A stretch of DNA of 64,000 bases from Sphingopyxis chilensis (GCF_035930445.1 NZ_CP142394.1:653501-717500); one strand, 5' to 3'; counted from the first letter of the stretch, positions 36,001 through 44,800 are shown. The notes: generated by a model not told the origin, from the letters alone. Numbers and translations are program-made.

Positions 36001-36250
36001 GAAACGGCCTGAAAAGCCGCTGCGCGAAACCTTGATCGAGGCCGGGATGATCCGCTTCAAGCCGATCGTGCTCACCGCGGCGGCGGCGATGATCGGCGCG
36101 GCGACGATCCTGACCGACCCGATCTTCCAGGGTCTCGCCATATCTTTGCTCTTCGGGCTTGCCTCCTCGACACTGCTGACGGTGCTGGTTATTCCCGCGA
36201 TCTACATCGTCCTCCGCGACGATGGCCGCGAAGGAAGCCTCTCTCCATGA
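33032..36250 (+). CDS. RND-family efflux pump, inner membrane permease
   Basis: 1072 residues with the full RND plan: TM1 (~20-40), large periplasmic loop, TM2-6, second loop, TM8-12. The TM4 proton-relay motif is seen as FSIGILVDDAIVMIENIARHW with the two Asp. GAxFMVALLAIYVLVVGQF and the late IALAGIIVRNSILLVDFI correspond to TM8 and TM10-11. Loop residues lack obvious heavy-metal (HME) Met clusters, so it is closer to HAE-type pumps, but the sulfide setting suggests a sulfur-related or electrophile substrate. Coupled to the adaptor upstream and the ArsR gene downstream. Confidence 0.92.
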   Translation: MSLGISGRLTRATIQSPLTPLMLLAAILVGLLAILTIPREEEPQISVPMVDLMVAAPGLSASDAVELVGKPLETIVKSVDGVEHVYTQAEDDGVLVTARFLVGSDPDDAATRINERLSANMHRIPAGIAAPQVTVRGISDVPIVVLTLSPEPGARGEWTEQALHALTTRLRTEVAKVDDVGLTFIAGGQEEQLRVTPDPAKLAAHGVSLGTLMDAAAQANRSFPLGTVREGGAATAVVAGQTVRSAAELATITVRGANGSPVYLRDVATVTQGPGEEQARAWRWAKGGDGRWSMAPAVSLAVSKRSGANAVNVSHAVVARVEALRGTLIPAGVDVAVTRNYGETANEKANELIFHLGLATVSIVILIGFAIGWREAAVTAVVIPTTILLTMFASNLMGFTINRVSLFALIFSIGILVDDAIVMIENIARHWAMADARSRIDATVDAVAEVGNPTIIATLTVVAALLPMLFVSGLMGPYMAPIPINASAAMLFSFFVAVIIAPWLMVRFARNALAHGHDDHATGGKLGVLYGRVAARVIRDRKSARNFLIAVGVATLVACSMFYFKAVTVKLLPFDNKSEVQLVLDMPEGTSLETTGRTLDAAAAVARQLPEARSMEAYAGTAAPFNFNGLVRHYFLRSRPEMGDVMVTLAPKDERDRSSHALALDLRDKLKKALPLPAGASIKVVETPPGPPVLATMLAEIYGPDEATRRRTAEQVEKLFRTIPYVVDVDNSFGVPRPRLRLVPDRARMDAYGISERQLFDSIGALLGGQTVGYAPRGQGRDPLPIRIALDQSQRTWSASLAATPVASMGPGGRLVQLGEIVEAREEKGSPALFRRNGRAADMVTAELAGDYEAPIYGIFAVDDAIEAFDWKAHGMTKPVIRFNGQPENEAVPTLLWDGEWEITWVTFRDMGAAFMVALLAIYVLVVGQFRNFKIPLVILTPIPLTLVGIVLGHMLFGAPFTATSMIGFIALAGIIVRNSILLVDFINHAKRPEKPLRETLIEAGMIRFKPIVLTAAAAMIGAATILTDPIFQGLAISLLFGLASSTLLTVLVIPAIYIVLRDDGREGSLSP

Positions 36251-36555
36251 CAAAGCCGACCGACCTCTCGATCCTCAAGCGCGATGCGCATGAAATGGCG
36301 GGTTATCTCAAGCTGCTCGCGAACCCCGAGCGCCTGCTGATGCTGTGCCAGATGGACGAGCGCGAGGTATCGGTGGGCGAACTGACCGAGATTTCCGGCC
36401 TGTCCCAGTCGGCGGTGTCGCAGCACCTCGCGCGTTTCCGCAAGCAAGGGATCGTGTCGCTGCGCGGCGAGGCGCAGACGCGATATTACAGTCTGTCGGA
36501 CCCGAAGATGCAGCGGATTATCGCGGCACTGTGTGAGGCCTGCCGCGGCGAATAG
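36247..36555 (+). CDS. bigR: ArsR-family regulator, BigR/SqrR (persulfide-sensing) type
   Basis: 102 residues with winged HTH (SVGELTEISGLSQSAVSQHLARFRKQGIVSLRGEAQTRYYSL). Cysteines C34, C96 and C99: C34 and C99 are 65 apart, close to the redox pair of SqrR (Cys41/Cys107) and BigR, which form tetrasulfide or disulfide bridges with persulfides. The typical metal-site ELCVCDL of arsenic or cadmium sensors is missing. Start overlaps the RND stop, so it is the last gene of that operon and probably autoregulates it and the sqr side. Confidence 0.85.
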   Translation: MTKPTDLSILKRDAHEMAGYLKLLANPERLLMLCQMDEREVSVGELTEISGLSQSAVSQHLARFRKQGIVSLRGEAQTRYYSLSDPKMQRIIAALCEACRGE

Positions 36556-36693
36556 ACACGACACGCGCCCCTCCCGATGGGGGCGGGTGGGATGGGATAC
36601 CTTGTTGAGAGCGTTTGCGCTAAATCAACGCCGGACGTACCGCAATCGTCTAGTCGGATCCGGTTGTCGACCGGGCCCGCGCGAAAGATACTC

Positions 36694-38136
36694 ATGGCGG
36701 ACGAAATCGAACTGAAACTCGAACTCAGCCCTAGCGCTGCGGTTGCCATCGAAGCGTCCGGCCTGCTGCCAGGCGGGTCGACCCGTGCCCGGCAATCGTC
36801 GATCTATTTCGACACCCCTGATCACGCTCTCGATCGCGCGGGGGTTTCGCTTCGTATCCGCAAATCGGAAGGCAAGCGGGTGCAGACGATCAAGGCGGCG
36901 GTCGCCAGCACCGCAGGCCTGTTCGCGCGATCGGAATGGGAACGCGCCGTCATGGACGACATTCCGGTCTTCGATGCCGCAACCTCCTTGCCGAACAGTC
37001 TCGACGACTGCATCGACACCGTCGCGCCCATTTTCGAAGTAGCGGTCGACCGGCGTAGCTGGATCATCGCGGAGGGCGATGCGACGATCGAAGTCGTCCT
37101 CGATCGGGGCGAGGTTGCCGCTGGCGATCGCCAGTCTTCGATCTGCGAAATCGAGCTGGAGCTGAAATCGGGCGCTCCCTCCGCCTTGTTCGCCCTCGCA
37201 CGCAAGCTCGATGCCGTCGCGCCAGTGCGCCTGGGCGTCCTGACCAAGGCGGAACGCGGCTATCGACTGGCCGGACCGGCACCCGCCATGTTCAAGGCCG
37301 AACCCGTCCTGCTCGCCGACGGAACAGCCCCGGGCCGAGCGTTTGCGATCGTCGCGCAGAGCTGCATACGGCAGTTCCGGCTCAATGAGGCGCTATTGTT
37401 GGCCGAGGGAAGCGCCGGCGCGCTGCATCAAGCACGCGTGGCGCTCCGCCGGCTGCGCTCGGCTTTTTCGATCTTCCGGCCGATCATCGGTGAATTGGGC
37501 TCGGCGCTTGCCGCAGACCTGCGCTGGCTGGCAGCGGAGTTGGGGGAAGCGCGCAATCTTGACGTGCTCTTGGCACGGACCCGGCCCGGTTCGCTGCACG
37601 ACCATGTCGCCTTGGCGCGCGACGCGGCCTATCGCCGCGTTGGCGAGGTTTTGGAGATGCCGCGGACGCGGCAGTTGATGCTCGATCTGGCGGAGTGGAT
37701 CGCGCGCGCCGGCTGGCCCGGACCTGCGGAAGAAGACTTGCCGGCGCGCGCCTACGCGGTCGCGGCGCTCGACCATTGCTACCGCCGCGCGAGGAAACGG
37801 GGCCGCAAACTCGCGGGCCTTGACGACGCCGACCGGCACGAGGCGCGCAAGGCGGCCAAGAAGCTGCGCTATGCGGCGGAATTCCTGGGCAGCCTGTTCG
37901 TCCGCAAGCGCGACCGCCGACGTTATGCAGAATTCATCGCATCGCTGCAGGCGTTGCAAGACCAGCTTGGCGCGCTCAACGATCTGGCGATGGCGGCCCT
38001 TGTCCTTGAAAAACTAGGGGTCGCGGGCGATGCCGAGGCGTCGCGGTTGACGGCGGAAGGTCAGAAAAAGAAGCTCCTTCGCGCCGCAGAGGCTGCGCAT
38101 GGACAATTGTTCGATCTGAAGCGATTCTGGCGTTAG
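36694..38136 (+). CDS. CYTH and CHAD domain protein (inorganic triphosphatase/polyphosphate-binding)
   Basis: 480 residues. The CYTH domain begins with the ExExK motif EIELKLEL and has IYFDTPDHALDRAGVSLRIRKSEGKRVQTIKA, typical of triphosphate tunnel enzymes. The C-terminal CHAD domain (~215-475) shows ALHQARVALRRLRSAFSIF and DADRHEARKAAKKLRYAAEFL, His/Arg/Lys-rich helices that bind polyphosphate. Start at ATG 36694; the frame is open to 36577 without family similarity. Stands alone after a 138-bp gap that holds only a GC-rich hairpin. Confidence 0.9.
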   Translation: MADEIELKLELSPSAAVAIEASGLLPGGSTRARQSSIYFDTPDHALDRAGVSLRIRKSEGKRVQTIKAAVASTAGLFARSEWERAVMDDIPVFDAATSLPNSLDDCIDTVAPIFEVAVDRRSWIIAEGDATIEVVLDRGEVAAGDRQSSICEIELELKSGAPSALFALARKLDAVAPVRLGVLTKAERGYRLAGPAPAMFKAEPVLLADGTAPGRAFAIVAQSCIRQFRLNEALLLAEGSAGALHQARVALRRLRSAFSIFRPIIGELGSALAADLRWLAAELGEARNLDVLLARTRPGSLHDHVALARDAAYRRVGEVLEMPRTRQLMLDLAEWIARAGWPGPAEEDLPARAYAVAALDHCYRRARKRGRKLAGLDDADRHEARKAAKKLRYAAEFLGSLFVRKRDRRRYAEFIASLQALQDQLGALNDLAMAALVLEKLGVAGDAEASRLTAEGQKKKLLRAAEAAHGQLFDLKRFWR

Positions 38137-38160
38137 GGTGGCTTGGCCCCGCCGTTAGGG

Positions 38161-38586
38161 TCAGACGCGCCGCAGCAGGCCGACGATACGGATCAGGAAG
38201 GCGGTCGACCAGCCGATCATGAGGATGCCGTTGATCCCTTCGATCGCCGACACGAGCCGCCATGGTTTCGCCATCACATCGTCGCTGTAGCCGATGGCGC
38301 CATAGGTGATCGTCGAGAAATACACCGCCTCGCGCAGGCTATCGATCGCGCCGATGACGAGGAAAGTCAGTGCATAGACCCAGATTTCGACCCCATGCAG
38401 ACCGATGAGGGTAAGGATCGCGAAGAGCAGCGTGCCGAGGCCGCGCAAGGAGGCGGGGTGCATGTGGCCGCCGGCCTCCTGCTGCGCCTCGAGGCGGAGG
38501 AGCCGCGCCAGCAGGATCAGCCCCGCGCCGTGGATGAGCACGGTTACCGTCACCATGAGCGTCGCGAGCAGCAGTTCGCGGATCAT
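38161..38586 (-). CDS. Two-TM ion channel family protein
   Basis: 141 residues: an N-terminal helix (LATLMVTVTVLIHGAGLILLARLL), a further segment, then pore-like FSTITYGAIGYSDDV and a last helix (INGILMIGWSTAFLIRI). The pore resembles the TVGYGD filter of Ion_trans_2 potassium channels but reads TYGAIGYSD, so selectivity is uncertain. Start at 38586 because upstream residues are polar and not conserved-looking; no ribosome site is evident. Faces usp3 across a region with an FNR box. Confidence 0.75.
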   Translation of the reverse strand: MIRELLLATLMVTVTVLIHGAGLILLARLLRLEAQQEAGGHMHPASLRGLGTLLFAILTLIGLHGVEIWVYALTFLVIGAIDSLREAVYFSTITYGAIGYSDDVMAKPWRLVSAIEGINGILMIGWSTAFLIRIVGLLRRV

Positions 38587-38789
38587 GGCCGCGGCGCCGA
38601 CGGGGTGCGCATGTTTGGGCGCGTCACTCGAACCTTGCTCATCGACATGTCGCGTTGCCGTTCCTTCCGGTGGAGCGGCACAGGGTGCAATAGGTGACCG
38701 TCTGGCGGGATTGGTAGAACTACCTAGGGCCGCCGGGTGCGGCGCGGTATTCCGGCTCGAAGTTCCCGGCGTCCTTGGGCTTATGACCA

Positions 38790-38803
38790 TTGACCCCGAT
38801 CAA
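38790..38803. promoter_or_regulatory. FNR box upstream of usp3
   Basis: TTGACCCCGATCAA matches the FNR/FixK consensus TTGAY-N4-RTCAA in all conserved positions. It is centred about 58 bp before the usp3 ATG, suiting an activated promoter, and could also affect the divergent channel gene. Confidence 0.75.
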
Positions 38804-38854
38804 TGACCTCGCCCGCGCATCGGTCCAAATGCCCGCAATCGCAGGAGAAGCAAT

Positions 38855-39667
38855 ATGCGCAATATCTTGGTCCATGCCGACGACGGTCCGGGGATGAAGG
38901 CCCGGTTCGAGAGCGCGCTGGCGATCGGCAAGCGGCGGCGGTCGCACTTGAATTTCGTGATCAGTTCGCCCTTTCAGCAGTTCATCGCCACCGATCCGTT
39001 CGGCGGCATGTATCTGGCGAGCGATCAGCTGAGCAAGGCGCAGCAAGCCGACGAAGCACTCGCCGGCCGCCTGCGCGCGGATCTGGAGCGCGAGGATGTG
39101 CCGTGGGACGTCAGCGTGTCCGACGGCGACGTCGTATCGACGCTCGCGCTGGCCGCGGCGCTGGCCGATCTCACGATCGTTTCGCTGGGGACCGCGGATC
39201 GGCGCCGCAGTTTTACGCCGCCGATGATGGCCGGGGATATTGCCATGGCTGTTCCCGCTCCGGTTCTCGCCATTCCCGAACCCTGCGGTCCCGTCGATCT
39301 CGATGCGCCGGTGATGGTCGCGTGGAACGGTAGCCCGCAGGCGGCGCACGCGATCCGCGCTGCGGTGCCGTTGATGGCCAACGCCAGCAGAATCCTTCTC
39401 GTGACCGTCGGAGAGGCCCGGGGGCAGGTCGCCGCGGACGACGCGCTGCGCTATCTCTCGCGCCATGATCTTCATGCCGAGCTGCGCGAGGTCGGGCGCG
39501 GTGCCGAGACGATCGAAGAGACGCTCGAGCGCGCGGCGGTCGAGCTGGGGGCGGGCATGATCGTGATGGGCGCATTCGGGCATACCCGCTTGCGTGAGAC
39601 GGTTTTCGGCGGCGTCACGCGCTATTTGCTCGAAGCGGCGCCGGCTCCCTTGCTGTTGATGCACTGA
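38855..39667 (+). CDS. Universal stress protein, two USP domains (usp3)
   Basis: 270 residues, tandem USP domains; the second ends MIVMGAFGHTRLRETVFGGVTRYLLEAAPAPLLLMH with the nucleotide-binding style motif. More divergent from usp1/usp2 than these are from each other. AGGAG lies before ATG 38855. Located directly upstream of the second fnr gene and under an FNR box, so probably expressed at low oxygen. Confidence 0.9.
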   Translation: MRNILVHADDGPGMKARFESALAIGKRRRSHLNFVISSPFQQFIATDPFGGMYLASDQLSKAQQADEALAGRLRADLEREDVPWDVSVSDGDVVSTLALAAALADLTIVSLGTADRRRSFTPPMMAGDIAMAVPAPVLAIPEPCGPVDLDAPVMVAWNGSPQAAHAIRAAVPLMANASRILLVTVGEARGQVAADDALRYLSRHDLHAELREVGRGAETIEETLERAAVELGAGMIVMGAFGHTRLRETVFGGVTRYLLEAAPAPLLLMH

Positions 39668-39720
39668 TCCCCAGCGGCTCGCTGCTTTCCAATGGTCACC
39701 GCCTGCTGTACGGCGGCGGC

Positions 39721-40413
39721 GTGACCGACTGCGCCGCCTGTGTCGTACGAAACCGCGCGATTTGCGCGAGCCTCGACGCGACCGAGCTTGCGGACCTGGG
39801 CAAGATGGGGCGCAGGCAGAAGGTCCGGCAGGGTCAGACGTTGTTGTGGGAAGGCGATGGCGCGCCCGTGGTCGCGAATGTGCTCGACGGTGTGCTGAAG
39901 CTGGTCGTATCGACCGCCGACGGGCGCGAGCAGATCGTCGGCGTCGTCTTTCCGTCCGATTTCATCGGCCGCCCGTTCGGCAAGGAGAGCCCGTACAGCG
40001 TCACCGCGATGACTGACGCCGAAGTGTGCATTTTCAACCGCAACAGTTTCGACGAATTCGCCAGCTCGCACCCCGACCTCCAGCAGAAATTGCTGCGCCG
40101 CACGCTCGACGAGCTCGATCGCGCGCGGCACTGGATGATGCTGCTCGGGCGCAAGTCGGCGACGGAAAAGGTCGCGTCCTTCCTGCTCGAAATGTCCGGG
40201 CGCCTGTCGGGGCGGGGGTGCGATGCGGGTTCGACGCGCGGCGCCTTCGAACTGCCCTTCGGTCGCCAGCAGATCGCCGATATATTGGGGCTGACGATCG
40301 AGACGACGAGTCGCCAACTCACCAAAATGCGCGCCGACGGTGTGATCGACCTGCCCTCGCGCCGCGAGATCGTGATCCACGACCGCGCGGCGATGGAGGA
40401 TATGGCGGGCTGA
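39721..40413 (+). CDS. fnr: Fnr/Crp-family transcriptional regulator (copy 2)
   Basis: 230 residues, GTG start. All four presumed cluster ligands are present: C4, C7, C15 and C103. The HTH recognition helix LTIETTSRQLTKMRADG differs from copy 1 by few residues, so both should read the same TTGAY-N4-RTCAA boxes. It keeps the same block order as copy 1 along its whole length, indicating duplication. Lies 53 bp after usp3 and next to the cbb3 locus. Confidence 0.92.
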   Translation: MTDCAACVVRNRAICASLDATELADLGKMGRRQKVRQGQTLLWEGDGAPVVANVLDGVLKLVVSTADGREQIVGVVFPSDFIGRPFGKESPYSVTAMTDAEVCIFNRNSFDEFASSHPDLQQKLLRRTLDELDRARHWMMLLGRKSATEKVASFLLEMSGRLSGRGCDAGSTRGAFELPFGRQQIADILGLTIETTSRQLTKMRADGVIDLPSRREIVIHDRAAMEDMAG

Positions 40414-40436
40414 CCGTCGGCGCGAGTTGGGGACGC

Positions 40437-41108
40437 TCAGAAGCGGAAGGCGACGCCGGCGCTGATCACCCAGGGATCGAGTTTGTGCTTGGTGCGCAGC
40501 ACCTCGGTCGCCCCGGCGAACCAGTGCGCGGCCGGGCGCAGGAAATAGCGCTTGGCATCGAGCGTAACCGCCAGCCCCTTGGCATTCACGGGCACATCGA
40601 TGCCGGCCTGCAGCGCGACGCCCAGCGTGTCGTCCATCTTCTGCCGCGTCGCGCCGAGCGCGACGGCCGTCGCGCCGGGCTTTTCGTCGATGAAGATGAA
40701 ATAGCTCGGCCCCGCACCCACATAGGGCCGAACGCCGCCCTCCGTGCCGAAATGATATTTGAGCGTCAGCGTCGCGGGGACGATGTTCGCATTGGACACC
40801 AGCCCCGCCCCGGCGAGCCCGCCGCGCCCGACGACGTCATGCTGGGTGACGCCCGCGATCGTTTCGACCGAGATATTGTCGGTGACGAAATATTCGATCG
40901 CGACGGTCGGGACGACATTGTCGTCCGCCTTGGTCTGCGCGTCCGCGGGCAGGCCGATCAGGTCGAGCTTCACGTCCTTGATCTTGCCGTCGGGCGCCAC
41001 ATAGGTTGCGAGCAGCTTGAACTGGACGTCGCCGCTCTTCGCGGCGGCGTGCCCCGGTGTGGCCAGCGCGACAGCCAGGGCGGCCAGGGACATATATCGG
41101 CATTTCAT
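40437..41108 (-). CDS. ompW: OmpW-family outer membrane protein
   Basis: 223 residues: signal peptide (MSLAALAVALATPGHAAA), then a small eight-stranded beta-barrel as in OmpW, with VPTVAIEYFVTDNISVETIAGVTQHD, LTLKYHF and the closing aromatic VAFRF. OmpW forms a narrow hydrophobic channel and is FNR-activated in enteric bacteria; here an FNR box lies in the divergent region shared with ccoN. ATG at 41108 chosen for the signal peptide. Confidence 0.9.
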   Translation of the reverse strand: MKCRYMSLAALAVALATPGHAAAKSGDVQFKLLATYVAPDGKIKDVKLDLIGLPADAQTKADDNVVPTVAIEYFVTDNISVETIAGVTQHDVVGRGGLAGAGLVSNANIVPATLTLKYHFGTEGGVRPYVGAGPSYFIFIDEKPGATAVALGATRQKMDDTLGVALQAGIDVPVNAKGLAVTLDAKRYFLRPAAHWFAGATEVLRTKHKLDPWVISAGVAFRF

Positions 41109-41188
41109 GGGACTTTGCTCCTGTTGTTGACAGAGCCGTCCCTGCGCCGCGCGTCCGCCGGCCGCATTGATGGAGCACAACCAATTCG

Positions 41189-41202
41189 TTGATCCCGGTC
41201 AA
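41189..41202. promoter_or_regulatory. FNR box between ompW and ccoN
   Basis: TTGATCCCGGTCAA is a full match to TTGAY-N4-RTCAA. It lies about 80 bp from both the ompW and the ccoN starts, so it may serve both directions. Confidence 0.78.
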
Positions 41203-41275
41203 TGTTTCGCCGCCTGCGCGCGTCCAAGAGCGACCCGAAGCGCGGCGCGAAGCCGCTGGAAGCGGGGACGAGCAT

Positions 41276-42934
41276 ATGGACGGTCTAGTGATGAAAGCGG
41301 GCGGCTGGCTGGCGCTGGCGCTGTTCGCGCTGGTGATGGCGGCGCTGGCGGTCGATGCGCCGTTCGCGGTGCACATGATGATCGTCGCGGTCGCCTGTCT
41401 CGCCGTGCTCTGGGCGACGATTTCGCGGGCCGATTATGGCGCGATCGCGCGCGGCATATTGAAAATGCCCACCGACCAGGGCGTCTATGACGACGATCCC
41501 GTCCGCTGGGGTGTCATCGCGACGCTGTTCTGGGGCATTGCGGGGATGGCAGCGGGGCTGTTCATCGCGCTCCAGCTCGCCTTTCCGGTGCTCAACCTCA
41601 ATCTGGAATATACGACCTTCGGGCGGCTGCGCCCGCTCCACACCTCGGCGGTGATCTTCGCGTTCGGCGGCAATGCGCTGATCGCGACAAGCTTTTACGT
41701 CGTTCAGCGCACCTGCCGCGCGCGGCTCGCCTTTCCGAACCTCGCGCGCTTCGTCTTCTGGGGATACCAGCTGTTCATCGTCCTCGCCGCCACCGGCTAT
41801 CTGATGGGCGTCACCGAGGCGAAGGAATATGCCGAACCCGAATGGTATGTCGACCTGTGGCTGACGATCGTCTGGGTCGCCTATCTGGCCGTTTTCGTCG
41901 GCACGATCGTCAGGCGCCGCGAACCGCATATCTATGTCGCGAACTGGTTCTACCTCAGTTTCATCATCACCATCGCGATGCTGCACATCGTCAACAATCT
42001 GTCGATGCCCGCGAGCATCTTCGGGTCGAAAAGCTATGCCGCCTTCGCCGGGGTGCAGGATGCGCTGACGCAATGGTGGTACGGGCATAATGCGGTCGGA
42101 TTTTTCCTGACCGCGGGCTTCCTCGCGATGATGTATTATTTCGTGCCGAAGCAGGCCGAGCGGCCGGTGTACAGCTACCGCCTGTCGATCATCCACTTCT
42201 GGTCGCTGATCTTCCTCTACATCTGGGCGGGTCCGCATCATCTCCATTACACCGCGCTGCCCGATTGGGCGCAGACGCTGGGCATGGTGTTCTCGATCAT
42301 GCTGTGGATGCCGAGCTGGGGCGGGATGATCAACGGGCTGATGACGCTCAACGGCGCGTGGGACAAGATCCGCACCGACCCGATCATCCGCATGATGGTG
42401 ATGGCGCTCGCCTTCTATGGCATGAGCACCTTCGAAGGCCCGATGATGTCGATCAAATGGGTCAACTCCATGTCGCACTATACCGACTGGACGATCGGCC
42501 ACGTTCATTCGGGCGCGCTCGGCTGGAACGGCATGATCACCTTTGCCAGCGTCTATTATCTGGTACCGCGCCTGTGGGGCCGCCAGCGCCTCTACAGCCT
42601 GCGCATGGTCAACTGGCACTTCTGGCTCGCGACCGTCGGGATCGTTTTCTACGCCGCCTCGATGTGGGTCGCCGGCATCATGCAGGGACTGATGTGGCGC
42701 GAATATGGCGCCGACGGCTACCTCGTCTACAGCTTTGCCGAAAGCGTCGCGGCGATGCATCCGATGTATCTGATCCGCGCCGCGGGTGGGGCGATGTATC
42801 TCGCCGGCTTCCTCATCATGATAGTCAACGTCTGGGCGACGCTCGCGGGCAGGGTTCGCGCCGAAAAGCCGATGACCGAAACCCCCTACAGCGCCGCAGC
42901 GGACCGCCCGCTCGCGCCCGTGCCCGCCGAATAA
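41276..42934 (+). CDS. ccoN: cbb3-type cytochrome c oxidase subunit I
   Basis: Catalytic subunit of the high-affinity terminal oxidase. 552 residues, about 14 helices. Metal ligands are visible: [10 protein letters not shown] (low-spin haem), [13 protein letters not shown] (CuB), PHHLHY (two CuB His), and [10 protein letters not shown] (haem b3 and low-spin haem). The ATG at 41276 has GGGGACGAG before it; the frame runs upstream to 41189 but that overlaps the FNR box. The cco operon starts here. Confidence 0.96.
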   Translation: MDGLVMKAGGWLALALFALVMAALAVDAPFAVHMMIVAVACLAVLWATISRADYGAIARGILKMPTDQGVYDDDPVRWGVIATLFWGIAGMAAGLFIALQLAFPVLNLNLEYTTFGRLRPLHTSAVIFAFGGNALIATSFYVVQRTCRARLAFPNLARFVFWGYQLFIVLAATGYLMGVTEAKEYAEPEWYVDLWLTIVWVAYLAVFVGTIVRRREPHIYVANWFYLSFIITIAMLHIVNNLSMPASIFGSKSYAAFAGVQDALTQWWYGHNAVGFFLTAGFLAMMYYFVPKQAERPVYSYRLSIIHFWSLIFLYIWAGPHHLHYTALPDWAQTLGMVFSIMLWMPSWGGMINGLMTLNGAWDKIRTDPIIRMMVMALAFYGMSTFEGPMMSIKWVNSMSHYTDWTIGHVHSGALGWNGMITFASVYYLVPRLWGRQRLYSLRMVNWHFWLATVGIVFYAASMWVAGIMQGLMWREYGADGYLVYSFAESVAAMHPMYLIRAAGGAMYLAGFLIMIVNVWATLAGRVRAEKPMTETPYSAAADRPLAPVPAE

Positions 42935-42946
42935 GGAGCCCGGACA

Positions 42947-43720
42947 ATGGCCACCCACCCCGCCGAAAAGCGCCTGAGCCACAAGAAGCTCGAGCGCAAC
43001 GTCAGCCTGCTCGGCCTGTTCGCGCTCGTCGCGGTCGCGATCGGCGGCATCGTCGAGATCGCGCCGCTGTTCTGGATCGACAATACGATCGAGAAGGTCG
43101 ACGGAATGCGCCCCTATACTCCGCTCGAGCTGGCGGGCCGCAACATCTATATGCGCGAGGGCTGCTACACCTGTCACAGCCAGATGATCCGCCCGTTTCG
43201 CGACGAGGTCGAACGCTATGGCCATTACAGCCTGGCGGCCGAGAGCATGTACGACCATCCCTTCCAATGGGGGTCGAAGCGCACCGGGCCCGACCTTGCG
43301 CGTGTCGGCGGGCGCTATTCGGACGAGTGGCACAAGGCGCATCTGATCGACCCGCGCAGCGTCGTGCCCGAGTCTATCATGCCGCCCTATGCCTTTCTCG
43401 CCGAGCGCGACCTATACGTCGGCGACATGCGGGGCGATCTCACCGCGCTGTCGCGCGTCGGCGTGCCCTACAGCAAGGAAGCCATCGCCGCGGCGAACGA
43501 GGATCTGAAGGCACAGGTCGATCCGGCGGCGGGCATCGATCTGCAAAAACGCTATCCAAAGGCGCAGGTGCGCGATTTTGACGGCAATCCCGATCGCTTG
43601 TCCGAAATGGATGCGCTGATCGCCTATCTCCAGATGCTCGGCACGCTCGTAGATGTCGAAAAGGCCGCGCCGCAGGAGCAGGGCGCCGCACCCGCCGCGC
43701 CGCAGGGGAAGGCGCCATGA
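42947..43720 (+). CDS. ccoO: cbb3-type cytochrome c oxidase subunit II (monohaem cytochrome c)
   Basis: 257 residues: N-terminal membrane anchor ([22 protein letters not shown]), then one haem motif CYTCH (C73, C76, H77) and Met-ligand region SIMPPYAFL. The Ala/Gln/Pro-rich tail is variable. Follows ccoN after 12 bp; its stop overlaps ccoQ. Confidence 0.96.
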   Translation: MATHPAEKRLSHKKLERNVSLLGLFALVAVAIGGIVEIAPLFWIDNTIEKVDGMRPYTPLELAGRNIYMREGCYTCHSQMIRPFRDEVERYGHYSLAAESMYDHPFQWGSKRTGPDLARVGGRYSDEWHKAHLIDPRSVVPESIMPPYAFLAERDLYVGDMRGDLTALSRVGVPYSKEAIAAANEDLKAQVDPAAGIDLQKRYPKAQVRDFDGNPDRLSEMDALIAYLQMLGTLVDVEKAAPQEQGAAPAAPQGKAP

Positions 43721-43875
43721 CCTACAACGACCTGCGCCATTTCGCCGACAGCTGGGGGCTGCTCGCGATGACCATCCTGTTTCTGGGCCTCGTCGCCTGG
43801 CCGTTCCGCAAGGGGTCGCGCCGCCGCAACGAAGAGGCCGCAACGATGATCTTCAAGGACGACGAGCATGGCTGA
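43717..43875 (+). CDS. ccoQ: cbb3 oxidase small subunit CcoQ
   Basis: 52 residues with one helix ([17 protein letters not shown]) followed by the basic [12 protein letters not shown] end typical of CcoQ/FixQ, which stabilises the oxidase complex. ATG overlaps the ccoO stop and its own end overlaps the ccoP start by 8 bp. Confidence 0.92.
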   Translation: MTYNDLRHFADSWGLLAMTILFLGLVAWPFRKGSRRRNEEAATMIFKDDEHG

Positions 43876-44800
43876 CCGCAAGCGCATCGACGAAGCCACC
43901 GGCACGAGCACGGTCGGCCATGAATGGGACGGGATCGAGGAACTCGACACACCGATGCCGCGCTGGTGGCTGTGGACCTTTTACGCCAGCATCGTGTGGG
44001 CGTTCGGCTATGTCATCCTCTATCCCGCCTGGCCGCTGGTGAACAGCGCGACCGAGGGCGTGCTGGGGTGGAGCAGCCGCGGCGAGCTGGAGCAGGCGAT
44101 GCAGGCGCACGCGGTGCGCCGCGCCCCGATCACCAATGCCATCGCGGCGACGGCGCTGACCGACCTGCCCGCCAAACCCGAACTGATGCAGGCGGCGGTG
44201 CAAGGCGGCGCCGCGTCTTTTCGCGTGCATTGCGTCCAGTGTCACGGCGCCGGCGGGGCGGGCGTGAGGAAGCTCTACCCCAGCCTGACCGACGATGACT
44301 GGCTGTGGGGCGGCGATCTCGCGAGCATCGAATATACGATCGCCCACGGCATCCGGAACCCCGATCACGAGGCAACGCGCATCAGCCAGATGCCCGCTTT
44401 CGGACGCGACGGCATCCTCGATGCCGCGCAGATCGCCGACCTGGTCAGCCATGTTCGCGTCATCAGCCGGCAGGAACAACCGGGCGCGGCGTCGAGGCGC
44501 GGCGAGGCACTGTTCCAGGCGAACTGCGCTGTTTGCCACGGCGCGACCGGCGCCGGCGATCGCACCGTCGGCGCGCCGAAACTGACCGACGCCGTCTGGC
44601 TCTATGGCGGCGATCGCGACAGCCTGACCGCGACGATCGCCCAGCCGCGCAACGGCGTGATGCCGCGCTGGGGCCACCGGCTCGACCCGGTGACGGTCAA
44701 GATGCTGGCGACCTATGTCTATTCGCTGGGTGGCGGCGAGAAAGCGGCGCGCGCGGCGGCGGCGGCATCCGAAGGGCAGGGAGCCGATGGCCAGCCCTGA
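43868..44800 (+). CDS. ccoP: cbb3-type cytochrome c oxidase subunit III (dihaem cytochrome c)
   Basis: 310 residues: N-terminal HEWDGIEELDTPMPRWW, one membrane helix (TFYASIVWAFGYVILYPAW), then two cytochrome c domains with CVQCH (C122, C125, H126) and CAVCH (C220, C223, H224). Carries electrons from the bc1 complex or cytochrome c to CcoO/CcoN. Ends 14 bp inside ccoG. Confidence 0.96.
   Translation: MADRKRIDEATGTSTVGHEWDGIEELDTPMPRWWLWTFYASIVWAFGYVILYPAWPLVNSATEGVLGWSSRGELEQAMQAHAVRRAPITNAIAATALTDLPAKPELMQAAVQGGAASFRVHCVQCHGAGGAGVRKLYPSLTDDDWLWGGDLASIEYTIAHGIRNPDHEATRISQMPAFGRDGILDAAQIADLVSHVRVISRQEQPGAASRRGEALFQANCAVCHGATGAGDRTVGAPKLTDAVWLYGGDRDSLTATIAQPRNGVMPRWGHRLDPVTVKMLATYVYSLGGGEKAARAAAAASEGQGADGQP

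Noticed and set aside
32888..36253. 1121-codon open frame on the minus strand opposite the RND pump
   Set aside because: Arg/Asp/His-rich antisense shadow of the GC-rich pump gene; no domain, no start context.
41285..43342. 685-codon open frame opposite ccoN and ccoO
   Set aside because: Spans two real genes in antisense; shadow only.
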